A stretch of DNA of 54,907 bases from Paraplanobispora siamensis (lineage in GTDB: Bacteria; Actinomycetota; Actinomycetes; Streptosporangiales; Streptosporangiaceae). Positions within the stretch are counted from its first letter, which is position 1. The number at the start of each line of letters is the position of its first letter. Positions 23,408-31,546 of this stretch are shown piece by piece. The notes below the pieces were generated by a model. It was not told where the DNA came from. It saw only the letters and a list, made by a program, of their open reading frames with translations, and ran no database searches. The stretch is from assembly GCF_016863175.1 (NCBI RefSeq), contig NZ_BOOJ01000079.1:1-54907 (forward strand). The letters run 5' to 3'. Both the position numbers and the translations under genes were made by a program.

Positions 23408-23813
23408 GTCTCCTTCCGGCTGCCCGCGGGGAAGGAGAGGCCCCGTGACACGCCAAAAGGGGAGGCCTCAGCCAGGCCGGTGTCACCGGCCGGGGTCGGG
23501 CGCGCACCCGCGGGCAGAGCGGTCCGCGCCCATCCTGCTGTCGGCCGACCATTCGGCGGGCGCGGGCCGCCGCTGAGGCGATGTTCGGGTGCAGATGGGT
23601 TGCAAACATGTGTCGCGCGGGGGGAGGGACGGGCGAGCAAAGCCGGCGGGTCCGGTCACGCCGCGTCCGGAGGCACCGGCGCGGTCAGGTCACGCCGCCG
23701 GGGTCACGCCGCCGGGGTCACGCCACCGGGCGGCGGCGCAGTCACGTCACCGGGCGGCGGCGCAGTCACGTCACCGGGCGGCGGCGCGGTCACGTCACCG
23801 GGCGGCGGCGCGG
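23408..23813. other. Gene-poor leader and repeat region
   Basis: About 400 bp between two minus-strand genes. The part near the CHAP gene is a GC-rich, hairpin-rich probable 5' leader (for example CCGGTGACACCGG near 23,480). I looked for the c-di-AMP (ydaO) riboswitch common before such genes but did not find its conserved core. The right part is a tandem repeat, listed separately. No credible ORF was found. Confidence 0.5.
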
Positions 23814-23824
23814 TCACGTCACCG
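23689..23824. repeat. Tandem repeat spanning the LAL gene stop codon
   Basis: Four complete 24-bp units (GTCACGTCACCGGGCGGCGG + CGCA/G) lie at 23,717-23,812, with a partial fifth unit at 23,813-23,824. Before them come two shorter 14-15-bp units (GTCACGCCGCCGGG) at 23,689-23,717. The partial fifth unit contains the TGA stop of the minus-strand LAL regulator gene (23,814-23,816), so the array seems to have grown from the end of that gene. It is not a CRISPR array: there are no spacers. Confidence 0.9.
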
Positions 23825-26525
23825 AGGTCAGCTTCGCGGCCAGCGCGGTCCGGGAGGAGACGCCGAGCTTGGCGTAGACGTTCCCGAGGTGGTACTCGAC
23901 CGTTTTGACGCTCAGCACCAGCTCACCGGCCACCTGCCGGTTCGTCATGCCGCGGACGACCAGCCGGGTGACGGCGTCCTCCTGGGGGGTCAGTCCGAAG
24001 GGGTCGCCGCCCTGCCGGTCGGCGGCCGGGTGGCCGCACGCGGCCAGCTCCTGGTCGCAGCGGGCCAGGTAGGGCGAGGCGCCGAGCCGTACCAGGAGGT
24101 CACGGGCGGAGCGGAGCTGTTCGGCGGCCGCGGAACGACGGCCCGTCCGGCGCAGGAAGGCGCCGAAGTGGAGGTGGAGGCGGGCCTGCAGGAACGGCGA
24201 GCCGCACAGGGACGCCTCGTCCAGGCCCTCGTGGAAGGCCCGCTCCGCCGGTTCTGGCTCGTGCCGGAAGGCGTGCAGGTTGCCCCGGGCGCGGGCGAGG
24301 GCGGCCAGCACGGAGTGGCGCTCGCGCTCGGCGGCGAGCTTGCAGGCGCGGTCGAGCACGACCTGCGCCTGCTCCGTCCTGCCCAGCGCGATGAGCGCGT
24401 CGACCAGGAGGTCGTGCCAGGGGACGACGCCCGGCTCGTGCACGATGTCGTGCGTCCCCAGATCGAGGAGCGGTTCGAGGGCGGCGACGGTGCCGGCGTG
24501 GTCGCCGCCGGCGGCCGACAGCTGGGCGCGCGCGTGGGCGGTGTGGACCTGCGAGGCCAGGTTCCCGCCGTGGGCCATCCGCTCCTCGGCCGCGCGGATG
24601 TGGGCCGTGGCGCGCTCCCGCTCGCCCCGGGCGGCGGGGACGAGGGCGGCCAGGGCGTGGCAGATGGGCGCCACCCAGACCTGCTCGGCGTCGTCGGCCA
24701 GGGAGGCGGCGATCTCGGTGTGGATGAGGGCGTCGTCCCACTGCCCGGTGCGGTGCTCGGCCTGGCCGAGCATGGCCGTGGCCAGGATCCGGAACGGGAC
24801 GGACCGGTCGCGGCAGGCGACGAGGATGCCGTGGAGGTCGGCCACCGCTCCGGGCAGGTCGTCGCAGCAGGTGCGCAGCAGCCCGCGGCCGAGCAGGGCG
24901 TCGAGCTCGTGCTGGGACGAGGCCAGGGCGGGGTCGGCGAGATCGCGGACCAGCGCCAGCCCCTCGGCGGTCCGGCCGGAGATGCACAGGCCGGTCAGGC
25001 GGGTGTACATGGTGAAGTCCGTGACGCCCTGCCCGGGACCCAGCCGGACGGCCCGGTCCGCCCACATGACGGCCTCCTCGCCCCGGCCGCGCAGCACCGA
25101 CAGCAGCGCCATCTGCTGCGCGGTGCGCCTGGCGAGGTCCGGCGCGCCGGTGGGCTCCAGCTCCGCCCACGCGCTGGCCAGCAGGGAGTGGCCCTCGCCG
25201 GTGTGGCCGGTGACGATCGCCAGGTGGCCGCCCGCGCAGGCGCGCACCGCCGGTTCGGTGTCGGCGGGCAGCTCGTCGATCAGCCGCCTGGCCTCCTCGA
25301 TCCGCCCGTCGAGCAGCAGCACGCTCACCGCCTCGGCCATGAACCGGCCGCGGGCCGCCGGGCTGCTGCTCAGATGCGCGGCGTCGAGCAGGTGGTCTGC
25401 GGCGCCGGCCCAGTGTCCGGCCGAGGCCTGGGCCCGCGCGTGCTCGGCCAGCTCGGCGGCCAGCGGGGGATCGGGCCGGTCGGCGGCGCGGACGCGGTGC
25501 CGCAGGCGGTGGAAGCCGTCCTCCGTGAGGTCCGCGACGCGCCGGTGCAGTCCCACCCGCCTGGCCGGTCCCAGGTTCTGGTAGACGGAGGCGCGGACGA
25601 GGGGATGGGGAAAGGAGATTATCAGCCTTCCGGCGTCGTGCCGTTCGGTGAGCAGCCCCAGCGTGACCGCCTCCTCGAGGGGGTCCAGCGGGTCGGCGAG
25701 ACCGGCGAGGGCGGCGGCCGTGTGGCTGGGGCAGGACATGCCAAGGACGCTGGCGGCCTCGACCAGCTGCCGGGTCCGCGGGCCGCACCGGGCGAGCTGG
25801 CCGAGGACGAGCAGCGCGTAGGACCGGGGCGCCGGCAGCGGGGCGTCGGTGTTGTCCAGCAGGTCGCCCGGCACCTCCTCCAGCAGCGCCCGGGCGTGCA
25901 GGGGGTTGCCGCCGGTGTGCTCGCGCAGCCGTTCGAGCGCCTGCGGGCGCAGGGGCGCCAGGCCCAGCAGGTCGCCCAGGCGGCGCAGCTCGCCCGCGTC
26001 GAGCCCGCCGAGACTGAGCCGCAGCGCGGCCGGACCGGCCAGCACGCGCCGCAGACCCTCGGGGAGACGGGGGTCGCCGCCGTCCCTGGTCACCATGATC
26101 GCGAGCACCCGGTCCAGGCGCAGCCGCCTGAAGACGAACGTGAGCGCCTGCAACGACGGCCGGTCGGCCCAGTGCGCGTCGTCGACGATCAGGACGACGG
26201 GTCCGGTGTCCTGGAGCTGGCCCAGATGGTCCAGGAGGGCGGACCCGGCCGCGAGCGGCTCGACGTCGCCGGCGGGCGTGGCCGTCAGCTGGTCCAGCAC
26301 GCCGTACGGCAGCGCCGCCTCCCCCTCGTCCCCGCTGGCCTGCAGCACCCGCGTCCCCGGCGCGGCGCCGAGGAAGACACGGATCAGCGCGGTCTTCCCG
26401 ATCCCCGCGGGACCGTCGAGGAGCACGACGTGGGGCTCCCCCCGTCGTGCCTGCTCCAGGGCCTCGTCCAGCGCGGCCAGCTCACGTTCGCGGCCGACGA
26501 AGAACGGCTCCGGTCCACCAGGCAT
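23814..26525 (-). CDS. LAL-type LuxR family transcriptional regulator
   Basis: A 903-residue protein with the large ATP-binding LuxR layout. An N-terminal AAA domain has Walker [18 protein letters not shown] (about 35-51) and Walker [18 protein letters not shown] long TPR-like helical middle follows (about 300-820). The C-terminal LuxR helix-turn-helix is [20 protein letters not shown] and [24 protein letters not shown]. Such proteins activate catabolic or secondary-metabolite genes on sensing a ligand. Its targets are not apparent; it lies next to a NarL-type two-component pair and a CHAP gene. The stop codon is inside a tandem repeat. Confidence 0.92.
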   Translation of the reverse strand: MPGGPEPFFVGRERELAALDEALEQARRGEPHVVLLDGPAGIGKTALIRVFLGAAPGTRVLQASGDEGEAALPYGVLDQLTATPAGDVEPLAAGSALLDHLGQLQDTGPVVLIVDDAHWADRPSLQALTFVFRRLRLDRVLAIMVTRDGGDPRLPEGLRRVLAGPAALRLSLGGLDAGELRRLGDLLGLAPLRPQALERLREHTGGNPLHARALLEEVPGDLLDNTDAPLPAPRSYALLVLGQLARCGPRTRQLVEAASVLGMSCPSHTAAALAGLADPLDPLEEAVTLGLLTERHDAGRLIISFPHPLVRASVYQNLGPARRVGLHRRVADLTEDGFHRLRHRVRAADRPDPPLAAELAEHARAQASAGHWAGAADHLLDAAHLSSSPAARGRFMAEAVSVLLLDGRIEEARRLIDELPADTEPAVRACAGGHLAIVTGHTGEGHSLLASAWAELEPTGAPDLARRTAQQMALLSVLRGRGEEAVMWADRAVRLGPGQGVTDFTMYTRLTGLCISGRTAEGLALVRDLADPALASSQHELDALLGRGLLRTCCDDLPGAVADLHGILVACRDRSVPFRILATAMLGQAEHRTGQWDDALIHTEIAASLADDAEQVWVAPICHALAALVPAARGERERATAHIRAAEERMAHGGNLASQVHTAHARAQLSAAGGDHAGTVAALEPLLDLGTHDIVHEPGVVPWHDLLVDALIALGRTEQAQVVLDRACKLAAERERHSVLAALARARGNLHAFRHEPEPAERAFHEGLDEASLCGSPFLQARLHLHFGAFLRRTGRRSAAAEQLRSARDLLVRLGASPYLARCDQELAACGHPAADRQGGDPFGLTPQEDAVTRLVVRGMTNRQVAGELVLSVKTVEYHLGNVYAKLGVSSRTALAAKLTSVT

Positions 26526-26795
26526 GGGGCCACCTCTGAGGGTCCGGTAGCAGTGAATCCACGTTGACCGGCGAGGCGACGGCGGTCAAGTCAGGATGTC
26601 CTTCTCGGCGGCGGGGGCCGGCGGGGGAGGGCGGAAGGGCACGTGCCGATCGGCAGGGCGGTCCGGGGCGTCACCCATGACCTCCGGCTCCGGGCCGGCT
26701 CCGGGTGTGGCCGTCCGGCACTCCCGGGAGCACATCCGCGATTTCTAGGGTCGGAGCGTCTTCCCCACCCTGTCACGGACAAGGAGTGTCACCGG
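26526..26795. other. Divergent intergenic region
   Basis: 270 bp between the LAL regulator gene and the membrane protein gene. It must hold promoters for both. I see no strong palindrome or credible ORF; AAGGAG 9 nt before 26,796 is the ribosome-binding site of the membrane protein. Confidence 0.4.
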
Positions 26796-27422
26796 ATGTT
26801 CCCATCATGGATCTCGCGCTTCGGCGCGGCCTGCGGGGTCGTGCTCGGGCTGTCCATCGGAGTCCCCGGGCTCATCGAGGCCTTCACCGGCGAGACCGCC
26901 CTGACGAGCCTCGTCATCGGTCTCGGAGCCGCCTTCGGCGCCCCCGCCCTGACGGCCTTCTACCTGCACCAGAGCGAGTCCGCCGGCCGGTTCGGCGCCG
27001 TGGCCTACGCCGTGAACCTCATCGGCCTGTGCCTGTTCTCCGGGGTGGCGTTCGCGCTGAACCTGGTGATCTTCTTCCTGGACGCGCCGGTCGTCGCCGG
27101 GCTGCTCGCCGGGCCCACCAGGTTCGCGCTGCTCACCGGTGTGGCGGTCTTCGCCGTCGGCACCGTACTGTTCGGGATCTCCATGGTCCGCGCGCGGGTG
27201 TTCCCGCGCCCGGCCGCGTGGATCTACATGCTCTCGCTCGTGGCCCTGACCGCGCTGGCGCAGCTGCCCGACACCCCGCTCACCAGCGCCGTCCACGTGG
27301 TCGCGTGCGGGGTGCTGGTCTGGATGTCGGCCTCGGTGTGGTCGGCGGGCGCGGCCGGTACGGCGGGCGCGGTCCGGTCGGGCGTCCCGGGGGCCGGCGG
27401 GCTGCGCGCCGGCCGGCCGTAG
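26796..27422 (+). CDS. Polytopic membrane protein, unknown function
   Basis: A 208-residue protein with about six hydrophobic segments covering residues 5-195 (for example GVVLGLSIGVPGLIEAF, LIGLCLFSGVAFALNLVIFF and LLTGVAVFAVGTVLFGISMV). A short Ala/Gly-rich cytoplasmic tail follows. It resembles DUF4386-like or other small uncharacterised actinobacterial membrane proteins. ATG 26,796 is chosen for AAGGAG 9 nt upstream. It ends 9 nt before the histidine kinase gene, so it may be part of the signalling operon, for instance as its target or accessory sensor. Confidence 0.75.
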   Translation: MFPSWISRFGAACGVVLGLSIGVPGLIEAFTGETALTSLVIGLGAAFGAPALTAFYLHQSESAGRFGAVAYAVNLIGLCLFSGVAFALNLVIFFLDAPVVAGLLAGPTRFALLTGVAVFAVGTVLFGISMVRARVFPRPAAWIYMLSLVALTALAQLPDTPLTSAVHVVACGVLVWMSASVWSAGAAGTAGAVRSGVPGAGGLRAGRP

Positions 27423-27431
27423 GCTTACGGC

Positions 27432-28721
27432 GTGTCCTCCACGCGGCTCGTGCCCTGGGTGTCCCCCGTGCTCTACGGCACCGTACTGGCCGCCGGCCTG
27501 TACGCCGGCCTGACGGGGCTGGGCGCGACCCGCATCGCGCAGTTCGCCGGCGGCCTGGCCGCCCTGCTCGCCGTCGACATGGTCGAGCGCCGGCGCTATC
27601 CACAGGGCACCCCGCCCCTGCCGGCGGCCGCGCTGCTGGGCGCGCGGGTGCTCCTGTTCATGGTCGTCGCCGCGGCCGACGGCTCGGGGCTGTCGCGGGT
27701 GCTGTTCGTCCTGGTGCCGTTCACCGCCTACTTCGCCTTCGGCCGCACGGCCGCCGTCGTGCTCGCCGTCGCCTGCGCGGGGCTGGTCGTGATCGGATAC
27801 GAGCTGGGCACCCCCCGCTGGTACACCGACCTCGAACAGGTCTCCGACCTGCTGATGCTCTGCGTCGGCCTGGTCCTGGCCGTCGCGATGGCGGCCACCG
27901 CGGCCGAGGAGCGGCGGGGGAGGGCGCGCCTGGAGGAGTCCCACCGGCGGCTGGCCGCCTCCTCGGCCCGGATCGCCGAGCTGTCGGCCGCCGCCGAACG
28001 CAACCGGCTCGCCCGCGACATCCACGACGACCTGGGCCACCACCTGACGGCGATCGTCGTGCTGCTGGAGAAGGCCACGGCCTTCCGCGAGCGTGACCCC
28101 GCGCTCGCCCAGCGCGCGATCGACGACGCGCACGGTTCGGCCAGGCGGGCGCTGGACGGCGTGCGGCAGTCGGTCCGCGCGCTGCGCACCGAGACCGCGC
28201 CGTTCCGCCTGTCGGCCGCGCTCGCCGGTCTGGTGGACGGCCAGGCCGACGACGGGAGGGTGACGGTCACGCTGGAGTTCACCGGCGACGAGAGCGGATA
28301 CGACGAGCCGACGCTCGTGGCGCTCTACCGCGCCGCGCAGGAGGGCATCACCAACGCCCGGCGGCACGCGGACCCCACCACGATCGCGGTCGCCGTCGCC
28401 CTCGACGAGTCCGGCGCGCGGCTGACGGTCGCCGACGACGGCAGCGGCCTGCCACCCGGCGTCCTGCCCGGCGAGCCCGGCCCCGGCCTGCCGCCCGGCG
28501 GTCGCGGCCCGTCACGCGGGAACGGATCCGGCCCGCCGTCCGGGCGTCGCGGTGAGGCGCCGTCCGTGGGCGAGGGTGGCCCGTCGTCCGGGCACGGCGG
28601 TTTCGGCCTGCTCGGCATGCGGGAGCGGGCGGAGCTGGCGGGCGGCAGGCTCGACCTCGACAGCGAGCCGGGCGCCGGTACCCGGCTGACGGTCACCATC
28701 CCCCGGGGAGGCCGGTCGTGA
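27432..28721 (+). CDS. NarL-family sensor histidine kinase
   Basis: A 429-residue membrane kinase. Four or five hydrophobic segments (about 10-155) are followed by a coiled linker and the HisKA_3 domain RNRLARDIHDDLGHHLTAI with phospho-acceptor His198. The HATPase domain has TVADDGSGLP and GFGLLGMRERAELAGG. Between these two ATP-lid motifs lies an unusual 46-residue Gly/Pro/Ser-rich insertion with repeated GPGLPPG-like units. GTG start at 27,432. It overlaps the response regulator gene by GTGA, so the two form one operon. Confidence 0.92.
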   Translation: MSSTRLVPWVSPVLYGTVLAAGLYAGLTGLGATRIAQFAGGLAALLAVDMVERRRYPQGTPPLPAAALLGARVLLFMVVAAADGSGLSRVLFVLVPFTAYFAFGRTAAVVLAVACAGLVVIGYELGTPRWYTDLEQVSDLLMLCVGLVLAVAMAATAAEERRGRARLEESHRRLAASSARIAELSAAAERNRLARDIHDDLGHHLTAIVVLLEKATAFRERDPALAQRAIDDAHGSARRALDGVRQSVRALRTETAPFRLSAALAGLVDGQADDGRVTVTLEFTGDESGYDEPTLVALYRAAQEGITNARRHADPTTIAVAVALDESGARLTVADDGSGLPPGVLPGEPGPGLPPGGRGPSRGNGSGPPSGRRGEAPSVGEGGPSSGHGGFGLLGMRERAELAGGRLDLDSEPGAGTRLTVTIPRGGRS

Positions 28722-29470
28722 GCGGCGACGAGGTGGTGAGCGTCCTGGTCGTCGACGACCAGGGGCTCATCCGGGAGAGCATCGCCTCCCTGCTGGGCAT
28801 CCAGCCCGGGATCACCGTCGTGGGGACCGCCGCCGACGGACGGGAGGCCGTCGAGAAGGCGGTGGAGCTGGAGCCGGACGTCGTCCTCATGGACGTCCGC
28901 ATGCCCGGGATGGACGGGGTCCGGGCCGTCGCCGAGCTGCGGCGCCGCGCCCCGGCCTGCCGCGCGGTCATGCTGACCACGTTCGACGACGAGGAGTACG
29001 TCGTCCAGGCGCTGCACGCGGGCGCGACCGGCTATCTGCTCAAGGACCTGCCGGCGCGCGAGCTGGCCGCGGCCGTACGGCTCGCGCACGCCGGAGTCGT
29101 GCAGTTCGACCCGGCGGCGGCCGCGCGCCTGGCCGCCGCGCTCACCCGGCCCCCGGCCGCGGGCGACCCGGTGGCGGCCCGTCCCTCGGCACACGGCCCC
29201 GCGCCCGCGGAGCCCGGGCCCGCCGGGTACGGGGCCGCGGGGCACGGTGCCGCCGCTCCGGCCGGTGACGGGGTCGATCCGGCACTGACCGCCCGCGAGA
29301 TAGAGGTCCTGCGCCTGGTGGCCCGCGGCTCGACCAACCGGGAGATCGCCGGGCACCTCTATCTCAGCGAGGGGACGGTGAAGAACCACATCTCCCGGAT
29401 CCTCGGCAGGCTCGGGCTGCGCGACCGCACCCAGGCGGCGATCTACGCCCGCGACCACGGGCTGCTGTGA
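28718..29470 (+). CDS. NarL/LuxR-type response regulator
   Basis: A 250-residue protein. The receiver domain has the acidic pair DD13-14, the phosphorylated Asp59 in DVVLMDVRMPGMDG, and Thr/Lys switch residues (MLTTFDDEEYV; GYLLKDLPA). The C-terminal LuxR helix-turn-helix is LTAREIEVLRLVARGSTNRE and IAGHLYLSEGTVKNHISRIL. An Ala/Pro/Gly-rich linker of about 50 residues joins them, longer than usual. GTG 28,718 overlaps the kinase stop. It is the cognate partner of the upstream kinase. Confidence 0.93.
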   Translation: MSGDEVVSVLVVDDQGLIRESIASLLGIQPGITVVGTAADGREAVEKAVELEPDVVLMDVRMPGMDGVRAVAELRRRAPACRAVMLTTFDDEEYVVQALHAGATGYLLKDLPARELAAAVRLAHAGVVQFDPAAAARLAAALTRPPAAGDPVAARPSAHGPAPAEPGPAGYGAAGHGAAAPAGDGVDPALTAREIEVLRLVARGSTNREIAGHLYLSEGTVKNHISRILGRLGLRDRTQAAIYARDHGLL

Positions 29471-29474
29471 TCCG

Positions 29475-29518
29475 CTGAGCGAGGTTCCGCGTGCGGCCCA
29501 GCGCGCGGAGACGCTCAG
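29475..29518. terminator. Possible terminator between converging genes
   Basis: Inverted repeat CTGAGCG (29,475-29,481) and CGCTCAG (29,512-29,518), with further GC-rich pairing inside. It lies between the response regulator stop and the end of the converging kinase-like gene, which it overlaps by 4 bp. Weak evidence. Confidence 0.35.
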
Positions 29519-30072
29519 TGCGGGGAGACCTCGTGCCCGCCGGGCAGATGGTCGAGTACGGCCTGCGCCACGTCCCGCTTGGACATGGCGGGCCGCTCGA
29601 AGCGCAGGTCGGCCACCTCGGCGAACGCCGCCGCCCGGCGTTCGCGCAGCTCGATCGCCAGGTCCAGGGGCTCCTTGCCGAACCGGGGCCGGTGCGGCTT
29701 GGCCGCGATCTTCTCGGCGACGAACGCGGGGGAGGCGTCCAGCCAGACGACCAGGGCCTGCTTCATCGCGGCGCGGCACTCGGGGTCGTCGAGCACACTG
29801 GCCGCCGCGGCGATCACCGGCGCGGGCCGCTCGGCCAGCGAGTCCAGCAGGTGCCGGGCCTCGCGCTCGTGGAGCACCGTGACACCCTCGGTCTCGGAGA
29901 TCTCGGCGGCCGTCACGCCGTACCGCTCCTCGAGCCACTCGTCGCTGTCGCGCACCGGCCGGTCGAGGGCCTTGCCCAGCAGCCGCGACACGCTGGTCTT
30001 GCCCGCGCCCATCAGGCCGATCACCACGATCGGCCCGTCATCCGCCGGACCGGCCGGCGTCTCGTCCACCAT
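29515..30072 (-). CDS. Shikimate-kinase-like P-loop kinase
   Basis: A 185-residue P-loop protein. Walker A is IVVIGLMGAGKTSVSRLLGK and the substrate-binding Asp segment DRPVRDSDEWLEERYGVTAAEI is as in shikimate kinases. The usual FR-x-x-E and GGG motifs are altered (VLHEREARHLL; AAAASV), so the substrate may not be shikimate. ATG 30,072 is preferred to the upstream GTG because GGAGG lies 8 nt before it. Neighbours do not include other aromatic-pathway genes. Family good, reaction uncertain. Confidence 0.72.
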   Translation of the reverse strand: MVDETPAGPADDGPIVVIGLMGAGKTSVSRLLGKALDRPVRDSDEWLEERYGVTAAEISETEGVTVLHEREARHLLDSLAERPAPVIAAAASVLDDPECRAAMKQALVVWLDASPAFVAEKIAAKPHRPRFGKEPLDLAIELRERRAAAFAEVADLRFERPAMSKRDVAQAVLDHLPGGHEVSPH

Positions 30073-30199
30073 GCCCGCCACCTCCTGTCATTCGGGAACA
30101 GAGCACCGGGCCCCTGCCCGCGCAGGACGCGTTCTATCGATCGGGCGCCCCGCTCCTGTACGGCGCCGTGCGCATGCTCCGGTTCACGGCCGGCGAGCG

Positions 30200-30568
30200 G
30201 TGACCCATCCGCGCCATGCGCTGGACGGCCTCATCCACGCCCCGGTGCGGCTGTCCGTCATGGCGCTGCTCGCGGCGGCCGAGACGGCCGAGTCCCGGTT
30301 CCTGAGAGACACGGTCGAGATCGGCGGCTCCCTGCTGTCCAGGCACATCGACACCCTGGAGAAGGCGGGCCACGTGCGGGTGGAGAAGGGCTTCGTCGGC
30401 AAACGCTCGCGGACGTGGCTGCCGCTGACCGACAGCGGGCGCGCGGCCTTCCAGGACTACACCTCCGCGCTCCGGCGGATCACGGGCGCGGACCTCGCGT
30501 CCGGGCGGGACCCGGGTCGGCCGCCCCCGCCGGGCGACCCGAGCCGGCCGCCCGCCACGCGTGCGTGA
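30200..30568 (+). CDS. Small winged-helix transcriptional regulator
   Basis: A 122-residue protein with the block LIHAPVRLSVMALLAAAE, then RDTVEIGGSLLSRHIDTLEK, AGHVRVEKGFVGKRSRTWLP and LTDSGRAAFQDYTSAL. This is the ArsR/MarR-like winged-helix family often annotated as transcriptional regulator of the DUF2089/HTH_34 type. A Pro/Arg-rich tail follows. The start is inferred as GTG 30,200; no ATG is available and the ribosome-binding site is weak. Target unknown. It converges with the NmrA-type gene. Confidence 0.78.
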   Translation: MTHPRHALDGLIHAPVRLSVMALLAAAETAESRFLRDTVEIGGSLLSRHIDTLEKAGHVRVEKGFVGKRSRTWLPLTDSGRAAFQDYTSALRRITGADLASGRDPGRPPPPGDPSRPPATRA

Positions 30569-30574
30569 CGGGCG

Positions 30575-30664
30575 GCGATCCGCGAGCCGTCCGGGGAACG
30601 ACCTGCGATCCGCGAGCCGTCCGGGGAACGGCCTGCGATCCGCGAGCCGTACGGGAAGGACCTT
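30575..30664. repeat. 30-bp tandem repeat, three units
   Basis: Three consecutive 30-bp units beginning GCGATCCGCGAGCCGTCCGG at 30,575, 30,605 and 30,635; the third has drifted (GTACGGGAAGG). The array fills almost the whole gap between two converging genes. Each unit contains CCGCGAGCCGTCCGG and could pair only weakly. No function evident. Confidence 0.88.
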
Positions 30665-30671
30665 CGATCTC

Positions 30672-31526
30672 CTACCGGTTCCCGCGCAGCCACGCCTCGA
30701 AGGTCAGCAGCCGCGGGTAGCGCTCACGGAGCGCGGCGATGTCGGCCCCGTACCCCTTCTCGTCGAACCAGGCGAACATGTTCGCCACCTCCCCGGCCAC
30801 GGCCCGCAGTTCCCCGATCGGCTGCCGCTCGAAGCGGGTCGGAACGCCGTCGGCCCTGGTGAAGGCCTCGGCGATCTGCCGCACGGTCAGCTCGTCGCCG
30901 GCGATCTCGATCTTCCTGCCGACGGACTCGTGCGGCCTGCCGAAAGCGTCCGCGGCGATCCGGCCGATGTCGGCCAGCGCGATCATCTGCAGTGAGGTGC
31001 CGGGGTCCAGCGCGATCGAGGCGACCCGTTCGCCGTCGCGCGCCCGCGGCATCATGGACAGCCAGTTCTCCATGAAGAACACCGGCCGCAGCACCGTCGC
31101 GGGCACGCCGAGGCCGTCGATGTACGCCTCGATCTCCGCCTTGGTCTCGAAGTGCGCGACGCCGGACCCGCGCCCGACGGCGCCGACGGAGCTGTAGACC
31201 AGGTGCGCGACGCCCGCGGCTTCGGCCGCGTCGGCGACGTTCCTGCCCCGCCGCACCTCGACCTCGGGACGCGGGTCGGCCAGGTCGGCGGGCTGCACGC
31301 TGAAGACGCCGTGCGCGCCCCGCGCCGCCGCGCGCAGCGACCGCGGGTCGTCGAGGTCGCCGGCGACCGGTCGCGCGCCGAGCGCCCTGAGGTCCATGGC
31401 CCCCCGCCCGTACGGGTCGCGGACGAGGGCGCGCACCGCCCAGCCGCCGTCGAGCAGGCTGCGGGCGACGGCGCCGCCCTGGCCGCCGGTCGCGCCTGTG
31501 ACCAGGATGGTCTTGGTGTCCGACAC
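30672..31526 (-). CDS. NmrA-like NAD(P)-binding protein
   Basis: A 284-residue atypical short-chain dehydrogenase. The dinucleotide motif is KTILVTGATGGQGGAVARSL, followed by VAGDLDDPRSL, VAHLVYSSVGAVGRGSGVAHFETKAEIE and PATVLRPVFFMENW. NmrA-family proteins sense NAD(P) redox state or reduce small substrates. GTG 31,526 is chosen for GGAAGGA 8 nt upstream; an ATG at 31,550 overlapping the upstream stop (ATGA) is the alternative. It is cotranscribed with the MFS gene and probably controlled by the divergent LysR regulator. Confidence 0.88.
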   Translation of the reverse strand: MSDTKTILVTGATGGQGGAVARSLLDGGWAVRALVRDPYGRGAMDLRALGARPVAGDLDDPRSLRAAARGAHGVFSVQPADLADPRPEVEVRRGRNVADAAEAAGVAHLVYSSVGAVGRGSGVAHFETKAEIEAYIDGLGVPATVLRPVFFMENWLSMMPRARDGERVASIALDPGTSLQMIALADIGRIAADAFGRPHESVGRKIEIAGDELTVRQIAEAFTRADGVPTRFERQPIGELRAVAGEVANMFAWFDEKGYGADIAALRERYPRLLTFEAWLRGNR

Positions 31527-31546
31527 TGCGAGATCCTTCCGATGAG

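Noticed and set aside
23408-23600. c-di-AMP (ydaO-type) riboswitch before the CHAP gene
   Set aside because: Such genes often carry one and the leader is structured and ends in GGAAGGAG, but I could not find the conserved core segments. Left as an unclassified leader; a covariance-model search would decide.
23689-23824. CRISPR array
   Set aside because: Units are contiguous with no unique spacers and no cas gene is present; it is a simple tandem repeat.
23589-26567. 992-codon plus-strand open frame antisense to the LAL regulator
   Set aside because: Low-complexity Gly/Arg/Pro/Gln translation with no motif, wholly antisense to a well-supported gene; expected in very GC-rich DNA. The same applies to long shadows at 33,823-36,141, 35,829-37,721 and 26,805-28,367.
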